From NCBI RefSeq assembly GCF_004402595.1, contig NZ_SOFY01000031.1, forward strand, positions 31,909-95,908: a DNA stretch of 64,000 bases. The letters run 5' to 3'. How positions within the stretch are numbered: the first letter of the stretch is position 1; every line of letters begins with the position of its first letter. Below the pieces are notes generated by a model. The model was not told the DNA's origin. It did no database searches and saw nothing but the letters and a program-made list of their open reading frames with translations. This document shows positions 34,745-43,292 of this stretch, in pieces. The stretch comes from Cryobacterium shii (lineage in GTDB: Bacteria > Actinomycetota > Actinomycetes > Actinomycetales > Microbacteriaceae). The translations under genes and the position numbers were made by a program.

Positions 34745-35689
34745 ATGCTGATGAAACATAGTCTTTCGGGGCGGCGCGTAACCGTGCTGGGCGCGCATGG
34801 GTTCGTTGGCTCGGCCGTTATGGCCGCTTCGGAGGCGCGTGCTGGCATCGCAGTGACGGGTCTGGTGCGGCGATATGAAGGGACCAAGGCACCTGCCCAC
34901 GGACGCTCATTTGTACTCGGCGACGTGAGCGACGAGGACTCGGTCCGAAGGGCCGTCCAAGGTGCAGACTGCGTTGTCCACGCGGCCAGCTACATCGGAT
35001 ACGACCCGGGCCTCTGTGAGCAGACAAACGTCCTCGGCACGCAAGTCGTGGCAGCCGCCTGCGCCAAGGAGGGCATCAGCCGGCTTGTCTACGTGAGTAC
35101 CTCCGCCGTGTACGGCCCTGGCCCGCACCGCAATGCCCAGGAAGGCGAGCTCGCGGTCAAGCCCGCGTCGACGCTCAGCTCCAGCAGAGCCGTGGCGGAG
35201 CGCATAGTGCTCAGCATGGGCGGGGCGGTCGTCCGTCCACACTTCGTGTACGGAATCGGGGACCGATGGTTCGTTCCCGGAGTTCTCCGCCTCGCCGAGG
35301 ACCTTGGTGGTCTCGTCGCAAGCGGGACGGCGCTCCATAGCGTGATTCACATAGGAGACCTTGGCGCGGCACTTGCCGCTCTGGCGCTGAAAGAAGGCGA
35401 CCTCAACTCGAACGTCTTCCACGCTGCGGGTGCCGAGCCTTCTTCTCTGCGGGAGGTACTGTCGGCTGTCGCCCCCCACGCGGCTTTCATGAACCGCTGC
35501 CTCTCCGACAAGGAGGCCGAGACCTTTTCGCACCAGAGGGGGCTCTCCTCCCATCAAATCAGCTTGGTGTCCACGGAACACACTTACACCTCGACGAGGC
35601 TTCGTGAGGAAATTGGCCTCGATTTGGGCGGCGGGTTCAGGCCTTCCACCGAACAGCTGGCCTGGTACGAGAGGCCAACCGCCCTCTGA
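34745..35689 (+). CDS. NAD(P)-binding epimerase/reductase of the GBL cassette
   Basis: The 314-aa extended short-chain dehydrogenase has the Rossmann motif GAHGFVG at residues 16-22, VHAAS and YVSTSAVYG. NAD-dependent epimerase-like proteins commonly accompany AfsA homologues and are thought to reduce the butyrolactone precursor. The usual YxxxK pair appears as LSSSR before AVAER, so the catalytic Tyr and Lys seem to be replaced; this could mean altered chemistry or a structural role. Two in-frame ATGs (34745, 34751) are possible starts. It is divergent from the receptor gene. Confidence 0.75.
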   Translation: MLMKHSLSGRRVTVLGAHGFVGSAVMAASEARAGIAVTGLVRRYEGTKAPAHGRSFVLGDVSDEDSVRRAVQGADCVVHAASYIGYDPGLCEQTNVLGTQVVAAACAKEGISRLVYVSTSAVYGPGPHRNAQEGELAVKPASTLSSSRAVAERIVLSMGGAVVRPHFVYGIGDRWFVPGVLRLAEDLGGLVASGTALHSVIHIGDLGAALAALALKEGDLNSNVFHAAGAEPSSLREVLSAVAPHAAFMNRCLSDKEAETFSHQRGLSSHQISLVSTEHTYTSTRLREEIGLDLGGGFRPSTEQLAWYERPTAL

Positions 35690-36056
35690 GCGCGGTTCGT
35701 CGCAATGACGCGGCAGCTGATCCTTTGCTCCCGTCGACCAACTCACACCACTCGCGCCGGCCCCATCGCGCGACGAGTAGGGCGCAGTGCACACGAGGCA
35801 CTTCCGCACGGGGCACTTCCGCCGTAGGCACTCAAGCGCTCTTCTTGCGGCGACCAAGAGGCAACGTGCGTAGTTCGGGACATGGTTAAGGGCGAGTGGT
35901 GCCGGCGTCCCATCGGACGGAATCATGCACAGCTCCATCTCAGAGCTTAAAGTTTTAGATACCGTCTAACCGGTTTTCTGCTATGTTCCTCACATCAGTT
36001 CTTCTACGGGGTGCGTCACAGACGGCGAGCCGGGGGGCTGAGAGGGGAGTGTTCAA
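35690..36056. other. leader region of the bacteriocin gene
   Basis: About 370 bases without a gene. The left half is unremarkable. The right half holds the GBL-operator-like palindrome at 35958-35977, a -10-like TATGTT at 35982-35987, and GAGGGGAG as the ribosome binding site of the bacteriocin gene. Confidence 0.5.
35958..35977 (+). promoter_or_regulatory. GBL-receptor-type operator upstream of the bacteriocin gene
   Basis: GATACCG, then TCTAAC, then CGGTTTT: the ACCG/CGGT core and six-base gap of ArpA-type sites. It ends four bases before a TATGTT -10-like box (35982-35987), where bound receptor would block transcription. The resemblance to the site at 33063-33082 is direct; binding is inferred. 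Confidence 0.55.
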
Positions 36057-36377
36057 ATGAATCGGAAAATTGTGGGTGCCTTGTCGAGCATGGCTGTGGC
36101 CACCGCCTTGGTCCTGAGCGGCGCGATGGCCGCTTCGGCTACGACCACGTATCCGGAGGGCGGGACGTGGAACTACGGGGTGCGGTCCGGAGGAATCTAC
36201 GGCAGTGGTGGCCAGGTGTACTCCGAGTATCAGCACACGAGCCGAACACACAAGGCCACTGCCTGCGGCTACGGCGGGTGTGCCTATTCGGGCTGGAAGA
36301 GTCCGTCTGCGCTGGCGTCCGCCTATTGGTCCCCGATGGCGTCCTCAGGCAACAACGCCTACTACGACGTGCAGTAG
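36057..36377 (+). CDS. lactococcin-972-like bacteriocin precursor
   Basis: The 106-aa precursor has a signal peptide (MNRKIVGALSSMAVATALVL to an ASA site near residue 28). The mature domain begins TTTYPEGGTWNYGVRSG, with VYSEYQHTSRTHKATAC and a final NNAYYDV. The GGTWxxGV...YSxYxHxSKxHxAT pattern is that of lactococcin 972, a secreted bacteriocin that binds lipid II and blocks septum formation. Two cysteines (CGYGGC) could form a disulphide. GAGGGGAG precedes the ATG. An immunity-type ABC cluster follows, as is usual for this family. Confidence 0.85.
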   Translation: MNRKIVGALSSMAVATALVLSGAMAASATTTYPEGGTWNYGVRSGGIYGSGGQVYSEYQHTSRTHKATACGYGGCAYSGWKSPSALASAYWSPMASSGNNAYYDVQ

Positions 36378-36387
36378 TAGCGAGGAT

Positions 36388-36428
36388 GCGAGCGGTCGGC
36401 GAGGGGTCCTTGCTCACCGGCCGCTCGC
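36388..36428 (+). terminator. hairpin after the bacteriocin gene
   Basis: GCGAGCGGTCGGCGAG (36388-36403) pairs with CTCACCGGCCGCTCGC (36413-36428) with two mismatches. It lies between the bacteriocin gene and the accessory genes and probably limits read-through. Confidence 0.65.
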
Positions 36429-36499
36429 GTTCCCAAGAATGCCCGAACCTGTCCAGCTCGCCACCGCGAGCGACACCATGACTCTGAAAGCAGTAGCTG

Positions 36500-37102
36500 A
36501 TGAACGCAGGCGTATTTAGCACCCGGAGCCTCGCCGTCGCAGGGCTGCTCCTGGTCGCGGGGACGTTGTTGACGGCCTGTTCAGCGACAGGATCGACCGC
36601 CTCAGTTCCCTCCAGCGGGCCGTGGGCCTCAGAATTCGCTGAGAACTACAAACGAGCGGACAGCGACTTCACGCGCAGCGTATTGGTCGATGGCGTGATC
36701 TCGGAGCAGGAATTCGCAGAGACCATCGATGGATTTCGGCGCTGCCTCAGGTCTCACGAGATCAGCATTTCCGACTATCGGTTCGATGGCTCCTTTCGTA
36801 CGAGTTTTCCGCCTGAACTGGGGAACGACCAGGCCAACACGCTAACGAAGGGCTGTTCTCGCTCGTCAGGGGAGGACTTGATTGCATCCCTCTATACGTG
36901 GGTGCATCGCAACCCTAAGAATGTCGACGAGACGCGTATCATCGTCGACTGCCTGATCAGGTCGGGAGTTGTGTCCACTGCTTACAAGGTAGACGACTAC
37001 CTCGCTGGGGCTATTGCCGACAAGTATCCCTTTTCCGACGAGAAGTCGGGTCGAGAGGCTTTGGAGACTTGCCGCATGGATCCTCTAGGGCTGGGCAAGT
37101 GA
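36500..37102 (+). CDS. lipoprotein of the bacteriocin cluster
   Basis: The 200-aa protein has a lipoprotein signal peptide with lipobox LLTAC (cysteine at residue 27), so the mature form is anchored to the outer face of the membrane. The mature part is helical and acidic, with four further cysteines (RRCLR, KGCSR, DCLIR, ETCRM). It is not a recognised family. Its place between the lactococcin-972-like gene and the ABC transporter genes suggests immunity or a helper role. Confidence 0.65.
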   Translation: MNAGVFSTRSLAVAGLLLVAGTLLTACSATGSTASVPSSGPWASEFAENYKRADSDFTRSVLVDGVISEQEFAETIDGFRRCLRSHEISISDYRFDGSFRTSFPPELGNDQANTLTKGCSRSSGEDLIASLYTWVHRNPKNVDETRIIVDCLIRSGVVSTAYKVDDYLAGAIADKYPFSDEKSGREALETCRMDPLGLGK

Positions 37103-37166
37103 CGCAACACCACCCCATCTTCACCCAAGGCATTCTGATGCGCCCCGCGAGTCGGGAGCAACACAC

Positions 37167-38264
37167 ATGCGCAGCCACTTGAATCGCCGACTCGGGCTGG
37201 TGGGCTTGGCTGGGATTGTGCTTGTGGCGTTCGGCTTCACGGCCGGCTTGGCATTGGCCGTCCCTCCCGCTGTGCCGCCATCGCTCGCAAAGGACAGGAA
37301 CGAGTCCTCCAAGTTCGTTCTCGTGCGCCACGAGCTCAAGGACAGCCAAGATGTTCAGCTCAACGTGAAGACGGGCAGTCAAGCACTGCTGTCCGTGCCC
37401 GGTTCCGGCATGGTCACGGCGTTGAATTGCTCTATGGGTCAACAATTAAACGCCTGGGAGTCCAACATCTCCATAGACGGCGGTCCAGTGCTCAACCTGT
37501 CAACATCGACTCCATTGTGGCGTGACCTGAGAATCGGGGACGCCGGTGCAGACGTCGAGGCCATCCAAACTGAACTTCGACGTTTGGGATATTCGGTGAC
37601 TGCCGACGGAGTGCTCGGGGAGAGCACGATCCGCATCGTGAATGAACGTCTCGAAGAGCTCGGTGCCACCGCCACCGACCCCACCCTTCTCTCGCGGTCG
37701 CGAATCATGTGGCTGCCGGCGCCCTCGGTCATTGCTGCCAGTTGCGCGGCAGCTCTCGGTGCCCCGATTGCTGCAGGCCAGCCCGTTGCCGACCTGCAGC
37801 CACCCGTTACTGCCGTCGCCGTCGTAAACATGCCAATGGACCTCCTGCCCGGGAATCGTGTGGTCGCCATAGACGATGTCCGGTTCGTCGTTGATGAGGC
37901 AGGCCAGATCAGCTCAGGTGATGATTTGGTGCGTTTCGCGAGCCTTCCGGTCTATTTGGCATCCAACGGCCCCGCCGCGGGAGTTGGCGCTTCGTCCACC
38001 AACGGGGTCTCGGGCAGTCCGACCGCCCTGCCTGGAGGCATGAGCGCCCAACTCGAACTCGCCGAGGCAATCGAGGCATGGGCCGTCCCTCCGGGTTCGC
38101 TGTACTCAATTCGTGGGAACCGGGCCTGTGTGTCCGAGAATGGCCGTGGCGTCAAGGTCACCGTCGCCGGATCTGAACTTGGGAAGTCGTACGTGACATT
38201 TGAACTACCGCGCCAAGCGCCGGCATCCGTCGACGTGGAACCGGCTCAGAAGCTCACGTGCTAG
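37167..38264 (+). CDS. secreted/membrane-anchored adaptor with peptidoglycan-binding domain
   Basis: The 365-aa protein has an N-terminal membrane anchor (residues ~8-32) and an extracellular part. A peptidoglycan-binding-1 domain (WRDLRIGDAGADVEAIQTEL RRLGY, residues ~115-150) is inserted in a membrane-fusion-like beta scaffold. Such adaptors are typical of actinobacterial bacteriocin ABC systems. It overlaps the ATPase gene by seven bases, so adaptor, ATPase and permease form a MacAB-like complex. It would either export the bacteriocin or remove it from the cell wall. Confidence 0.72.
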   Translation: MRSHLNRRLGLVGLAGIVLVAFGFTAGLALAVPPAVPPSLAKDRNESSKFVLVRHELKDSQDVQLNVKTGSQALLSVPGSGMVTALNCSMGQQLNAWESNISIDGGPVLNLSTSTPLWRDLRIGDAGADVEAIQTELRRLGYSVTADGVLGESTIRIVNERLEELGATATDPTLLSRSRIMWLPAPSVIAASCAAALGAPIAAGQPVADLQPPVTAVAVVNMPMDLLPGNRVVAIDDVRFVVDEAGQISSGDDLVRFASLPVYLASNGPAAGVGASSTNGVSGSPTALPGGMSAQLELAEAIEAWAVPPGSLYSIRGNRACVSENGRGVKVTVAGSELGKSYVTFELPRQAPASVDVEPAQKLTC

Positions 38265-38911
38265 CGCTCAACGAACAGCGAGAAGCAGTAGGCGCGGGCG
38301 CGGGCAGAGCCCGGGCCCAAGTAGACTTGTGCGATGTCCGCCACAAGTTCGCGGGCGGGGAATTCCTCTTCCGACCGCTCAACGCAACCCTGCTCCCGGG
38401 ACAGCGTTACGCCCTGACCGGAGCTTCAGGTTCGGGCAAATCGACTCTACTGAGCATTCTGGCTGGCTGGCTTGATCCGAGCGAGGGCACGGTCCTGCGG
38501 CACGGTCTGCAGAGCATCGGATGGGTATTTCAGAATCCGCACGGGTCAGCTCGCAGATCCGTCGTCGACCATGTCGTGTTGCCTTTGCTGGCGACGGGAG
38601 CGTCCCGACGCCACGCCGAAACGCAAGCTCGCCTAGTGCTCGAAGCGTTCCAGCTGGCACACCGGGCTGACGATGCGTTCAGCGTTCTCTCCGGAGGCGA
38701 AGCCCAGCGTTTGATGCTTGCGCGGGCCGTTGCGTCTTCCCCCGACCTTCTCCTTGTCGATGAGCCAACAGCGCAACTCGACATGAGGACGGCCGAGACG
38801 GTCAACACGGCGCTTCAATTAGTCTCCGCGGGTGGAAGTATCGTCGTCGTCGCGACGCATGACGAGCGGACGGCTGACGCCTGCGACCAGACAATTGCGC
38901 TTTCTGAATGA
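38258..38911 (+). CDS. ABC transporter ATPase of the bacteriocin cluster
   Basis: The 217-aa ATPase shows Walker A GASGSGKSTL, a Q-loop FQNPHG, the signature LSGGEAQRLMLARA, Walker B LLLVDEPTAQLD and the switch histidine in VATHDE. It is of the MacB/LolD class. It overlaps the adaptor gene upstream and the permease gene downstream (four bases). It would power the transporter that confers export of, or immunity to, the lactococcin-972-like peptide. Confidence 0.88.
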   Translation: MLALNEQREAVGAGAGRARAQVDLCDVRHKFAGGEFLFRPLNATLLPGQRYALTGASGSGKSTLLSILAGWLDPSEGTVLRHGLQSIGWVFQNPHGSARRSVVDHVVLPLLATGASRRHAETQARLVLEAFQLAHRADDAFSVLSGGEAQRLMLARAVASSPDLLLVDEPTAQLDMRTAETVNTALQLVSAGGSIVVVATHDERTADACDQTIALSE

Positions 38912-39978
38912 CGATGCGCCTAAGAAGTGTTGTCTCGGAGGCGCTGCGCAATGTTGGGACACGAAGTAGCCGACCACTGCTCAGCTTTGCTCTGTTCGCA
39001 ATAGTTGTGGGAGCCCTTGCACTGTTCGACCTCTTTGGAATCAAGGCGATCCTCTCTGAGTCTCGAGCATTCTTGAACTCGGGGGCAGCGATATCCATAA
39101 TCAGTGCGCCTGGTGAAATCGACGGGGCAGCATGTGACAACCTGAATTCGCTCTCGGGAGTCAACGCTGCTGGGGCAATCGCAGAGAGCGTACCCATCCG
39201 CTTCCTTGCTTTGCCGTCATCGGCGGTCCCCGTGAAGCGCGTATCACCCGGATTCGTCGAGCTGCTCGCAACCCGCTCTGACTCCTCGGTTGCTGGCCTC
39301 TACCTGTCGAGCGAGTTGGCGCGCGCACTCGCTGTGAACGTGGGCGATCCAGTGCAGACTGCGCCTGGCACAGCATCCGTGGCAGGGGTATATGACTACC
39401 CCGACGACGGACGGGCACCGGGTCTTGGCTGGGCCGTTCTGGTCGTTGAACCGGCAGCAGGGATGTTCGACGCCTGCTGGGAGAGCGTCCCCAACGCCGT
39501 ATCTACTGGCGGAGACTATTTACTCACCACGGTTTCAGAAAATCCCACAGAAAGCCCGACGTTCGGGCAGCTGAACACCACGCTGGGCAAGAAGTTCGAC
39601 GCTCGGCACGAGTTCATCAATCGTCCGTCCTCAATGGTTGTCGTGGCTGCGGGCGCATTTGGACTCATGCTTGGCTTCGGGTCCAAACGCGTCAGGCGCC
39701 TTGAGCTTGCGTCTGCCCTCCACGTAGGTGTCACGAAGTCGGCACTCGTCGTTCAGGTCGTGATTGAAGAAGCGGTCTGGCTGGTGGCGGCAAACGCAGT
39801 CGTCCTTGGGGCCGCCGGATGGGTCATCCAATCCGAACTCGACGTAGATGCCCTAGTCGTCTTCGCAAATGGGCTTCGGACTGCATTCTCGGCCACGGCA
39901 TGTGTGTTCATAGGTGCGGCGGCCTCAGTCTTCATGACTCAGGAAAAGGACCTTTTCCGATACTTCAAGGCTCGCTAG
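38908..39978 (+). CDS. MacB/FtsX-like ABC permease
   Basis: The 356-aa protein has one N-terminal transmembrane segment (residues ~25-45), a ~210-residue extracellular domain, and three C-terminal membrane segments (about 245-262, 285-308, 320-345), the FtsX/MacB layout. Cysteine pairs in the outer domain may form disulphides. It is translationally coupled to the ATPase. Confidence 0.8.
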   Translation: MTMRLRSVVSEALRNVGTRSSRPLLSFALFAIVVGALALFDLFGIKAILSESRAFLNSGAAISIISAPGEIDGAACDNLNSLSGVNAAGAIAESVPIRFLALPSSAVPVKRVSPGFVELLATRSDSSVAGLYLSSELARALAVNVGDPVQTAPGTASVAGVYDYPDDGRAPGLGWAVLVVEPAAGMFDACWESVPNAVSTGGDYLLTTVSENPTESPTFGQLNTTLGKKFDARHEFINRPSSMVVVAAGAFGLMLGFGSKRVRRLELASALHVGVTKSALVVQVVIEEAVWLVAANAVVLGAAGWVIQSELDVDALVVFANGLRTAFSATACVFIGAAASVFMTQEKDLFRYFKAR

Positions 39979-40069
39979 CTGTTGCAGTAAATACGCGGCA
40001 CACACCCGGCCGGATTGGATCGCACCTTCCTCAAAGCCGCTCGGCGTCGTGTGTCAACGATGGGATGAA

Positions 40070-41476
40070 ATGTCTGATGTGCTCGGAGTTCTAACGCACT
40101 TGCCTGCTGCCGCCGGCGCGGCCGCCATCATTTATGGGCTTGTCTATTTTGGGCTGAGGAGACTGCGGCCACGTCCGCGGTTGCATGTTCTGGTCGCCGA
40201 GTACGCGCTAGTGGCCTGGGCGTCCCTGTTCCTGTTCGTGACCCAATTCATGCAATTCGGCAATGGTCTGGGCAAACTGTTTAATCTAATACCTCTTCGG
40301 TCGTTCTACATTGCCTGGAACTACGGCATCGAGAACGCCGAGAGCCTTGCGCAAGTTGGCCTCAACGTCGTGATTACCGCGCCACTTGGATTTCTACTCC
40401 CGGTGGTATCGTCGCGAAGATTCCACCGCTTCACGCCGATTCTGTTGGTCGGCTTGGCGCTGACGGTGGCCACGGAACTATCCCAAATGACAACGGGGAG
40501 AAGCGCGGACATCGACGACGTCCTTGCCAATTCTGTGGGCGTTGTCGTCGGATATTCGCTCAACGTGCTCGTGCAAGCCGCCGCAGGCTACCGTCGGCGA
40601 CACGCGACGCACCCGACACTCGCCGTGAGGCAACGACCTGAACGACTCATCGCTGCAATCTCAACTCTCGCACTCGCGTGTGCACCGTTTATTGCTGTGG
40701 TGGCAAAGAACAACCTGGACCCAGTTGGCCACGTGTACTACGGGCAGATACTGCCCACGGAGGTTGACACGTCCGGACCCGTATCGCCCGACGGCGGCGA
40801 GAGCGCGATCTACCGAAATGTGCAGCTCGAATCAACCACAGCCCTCCTGGCGCGCCTGCGCGGGTATACAGGATCCTCAGACAGCTGCTCGTTCGCGGAC
40901 GAAACATGGACATGTGCGACCGGTACTTCCAAACGGCTGTTCGTAGATGCTTTCAACCGGTGGAGTATCGCCTACGACTACGGGGATTCAAGGGCCCCGA
41001 ACGTGGACCTCATTCCAGAGGAGCCCCTTGCCGTCGACCACGCCCACGTCGCGCTTCGCGCCCTTCACGTCGACCCCGACACCTTGGCGTATGTGGGGTT
41101 GGCTGACGGGTGGGGTGACCCCTACAGGCATCTCGTCTTCAGGCAACGCGTGCAGACGAAGGGCCAAATGGTTTGGGGCAACGTCACCGTCACCATTGGT
41201 GCGAATGGCTCCGTTGTTGAGGTCTCCGATAGGCGCACCTACAACGCGCTGTATGAGCGCGTCAGCACGATTTCTCCTCAGGCCTCCCTGCGGATCGCCG
41301 CGGAGGTCGGGCTGGACGGAGGCCCCGGGACAGCAGAGATATCGGATCTACAGGCGTCGTTCTGGTTCAATGAGGACACGGGCTACCTCATACCTACATG
41401 GCAGGTCAGCGCGGAATACACATCCGGTGGGGGCCAGACTCTTGATTGGGAATCAAACATCGACGCGAGACGATGA
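40070..41476 (+). CDS. VanZ family membrane protein
   Basis: The 468-aa protein carries a VanZ domain in its first ~180 residues: FNLIPLRSF, VVITAPLGFLLPV, ELSQ and DIDDVLANSVGVVVG, in about five membrane segments. A further membrane segment and a ~240-residue extracellular domain follow. VanZ gives low-level teicoplanin resistance by an unknown envelope effect. The ATG at 40070 is preferred over 40049 because GGGATGA lies just upstream. Its place behind the bacteriocin transporter suggests envelope protection. Confidence 0.75.
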   Translation: MSDVLGVLTHLPAAAGAAAIIYGLVYFGLRRLRPRPRLHVLVAEYALVAWASLFLFVTQFMQFGNGLGKLFNLIPLRSFYIAWNYGIENAESLAQVGLNVVITAPLGFLLPVVSSRRFHRFTPILLVGLALTVATELSQMTTGRSADIDDVLANSVGVVVGYSLNVLVQAAAGYRRRHATHPTLAVRQRPERLIAAISTLALACAPFIAVVAKNNLDPVGHVYYGQILPTEVDTSGPVSPDGGESAIYRNVQLESTTALLARLRGYTGSSDSCSFADETWTCATGTSKRLFVDAFNRWSIAYDYGDSRAPNVDLIPEEPLAVDHAHVALRALHVDPDTLAYVGLADGWGDPYRHLVFRQRVQTKGQMVWGNVTVTIGANGSVVEVSDRRTYNALYERVSTISPQASLRIAAEVGLDGGPGTAEISDLQASFWFNEDTGYLIPTWQVSAEYTSGGGQTLDWESNIDARR

Positions 41477-41620
41477 GCTACAGCCGTTTTTGGTTCCAGG
41501 CCGTGCTGAAGACCTATCCCGTCTTCCCACAGCGACCAAAAACCACCAGGTGTAGCGTGACCTGAGATCATGGTTACAGGCAGGCGACTCCGGCCTGGGT
41601 GCAAGACCACAACGAAAAAG

Positions 41621-41634
41621 ACCCGCCGGCGGGT
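41621..41634. terminator. short palindrome downstream of VanZ
   Basis: ACCCGCCGGCGGGT is a perfect 14-base palindrome after AACGAAAAAG, between the VanZ gene and the convergent AbiTii-like gene. It is a weak candidate terminator. Confidence 0.35.
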
Positions 41635-41780
41635 GTCATGAGGTCGAGCATGTTAGTGGGTCTCCTCTCGCTCGCGCATTCGTGATGCCGTGCGTGCTCC
41701 TCAACCTATCGCGGTGCCCCTACGCCGTCACAGCTAGTGGCAACAACCGGATTGAAATGGTCCACATATTTGAAGCCCGC

Positions 41781-42701
41781 TCAAATGAGGTTGAGGTACT
41801 GACGAGCTGCCTGCAACAGCTGTGTCGCAACGACATTCGCGGCGACATTTCCTGTGAGGGCCACAGCACCATCCGCGATTCTCTCCCCAAATTGCCTGAG
41901 CCGGCTCACCCGTTCGGGCGAAGCCACGGATGAAACTATCTCAGCGAGTTCCTCAACGTCCTTGATTCCCAAGCCCAATTCAGTCACTGCGGCAACGAAA
42001 GCTGGCAAGTCTCCGGCACCGACACGAACACTCTGGTTGAAACCTTCGCCATGGCCAATGCTATTTCCATTGCCGTAGATGATGTTGGTCACGGTCCAGA
42101 CCGTATTCGCGACCTCTAAATCAGCGACCGTTGGCCCTCCTTCCGTGCCTGCGCTTGGGAATTCGGCCTGAAGTTCAAGTGCGAGTTCAAGCGCCTTGTT
42201 GCGAATTGAATCGATAACGCCGAGAACCACGCTTCGGGGCAGGACTTTTACAGCGCTGAACAGGTTCATCCAGGGGAATGAGGGCACAAGCTCTTCGTCC
42301 TCCCACTTGTTCCAGTGGCCTATCGCTCGGGGCGACCACTCGACTCCGGCGTCGTCGTCCTGGCTGGCTAAGCGCTCCAATTCAGCCAACGGTTGGGTCA
42401 AGCTCGCACGGAATAGAACTTCAACCGCACCCTCGGGGACACCTTGCTCCGAAATGACGTGCACTAGCCGGGCACCGCCTGGGCCGGCATAGGTGCCCCG
42501 TACAGGAGACGAAAGCGGTCCCCGGTACAGGGGCAGTGGCACCACACCCTCCACCGGATAGCCGTTGAGCTCATGGCTGACCCAGTTCTTGAGCTCGACG
42601 GAATCAAGGCGATGGGCGAGAACTTGAATCTTCCGCAGGAGGTCGCTGGTTGCCGTGCAACCGTCAGATGCACCGTCGATGATTTGGTTGAGGAGGGTCA
42701 T
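41781..42701 (-). CDS. AbiTii-domain abortive infection protein
   Basis: The 306-aa protein begins MTLLNQIIDGASDG and has the AbiTii pattern (LLRKIQVLAHRLDSVELKNWVSHELNGYP) over residues ~20-55. A longer ~130-residue C-terminal region follows (TNIIYGNGNSIGHGEGF ...), rich in small residues as in AbiTii proteins that carry a beta-helix-like segment. The family is annotated as abortive infection but the mechanism is not established. The ATG at 42701 touches GGAGG, so an upstream start or leaderless translation is possible. Confidence 0.68.
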   Translation of the reverse strand: MTLLNQIIDGASDGCTATSDLLRKIQVLAHRLDSVELKNWVSHELNGYPVEGVVPLPLYRGPLSSPVRGTYAGPGGARLVHVISEQGVPEGAVEVLFRASLTQPLAELERLASQDDDAGVEWSPRAIGHWNKWEDEELVPSFPWMNLFSAVKVLPRSVVLGVIDSIRNKALELALELQAEFPSAGTEGGPTVADLEVANTVWTVTNIIYGNGNSIGHGEGFNQSVRVGAGDLPAFVAAVTELGLGIKDVEELAEIVSSVASPERVSRLRQFGERIADGAVALTGNVAANVVATQLLQAARQYLNLI

Positions 42702-43292
42702 CCTCCGATTGTCCCAATGACCTGCGACATCAGGCGCGACTTCCCGGTCGGCCGCCCGGTACCCCTCGGGCCTGGTGAATGGCCTCGTCCCAGCCAGTAT
42801 CAGTCCGGCCAAGTGCGGCCATCCTGTTCGGGTATGCCGAGGCCAGCCCGGTGAGTGACCGGGACCGGGAGAGTGGCCGTAACCAGTCGCACCTTGCTTG
42901 CCAGGAGTGCACCGTTGGTATCAGGCAGGGTGGGCCTGCAAGAACACTGCCGTCCTACCGGGCTATCCTCCGGCTTTCACAAGGCTTCTCCGGGCGCACC
43001 CGGACGCCGCAATCCGCGCAATACCAAGCCCCCACAACGGCCGCCGTCGGCCGCAGGCAGGATGGGCAGTTTGGAGGGGTGAGGAAATCAAGTTCGTCTT
43101 CCATCTCGCGAGAGTATCCGACCCCGACGGGAGCACCAGTGGTCTTGGCTTGGCGGGCTGCACGATTACACGGTTGGCTCGAACACCCGTCTCTGAGGAC
43201 GATGATAGTTGTTGGGGTCTCTCGCGGCGGTTTTGCGGAGGCGAACTGGTGCGGCGGAGGCAGTCTGTCCGGCCGGAAAACTTGGGGGAATC
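42702..43292. other. 590-bp interval, no supported gene
   Basis: Overlapping short frames occur on both strands without ribosome binding sites or recognisable products. The only clear signal is the GGGGGAA ribosome binding site of the next gene at the right end. Confidence 0.4.
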
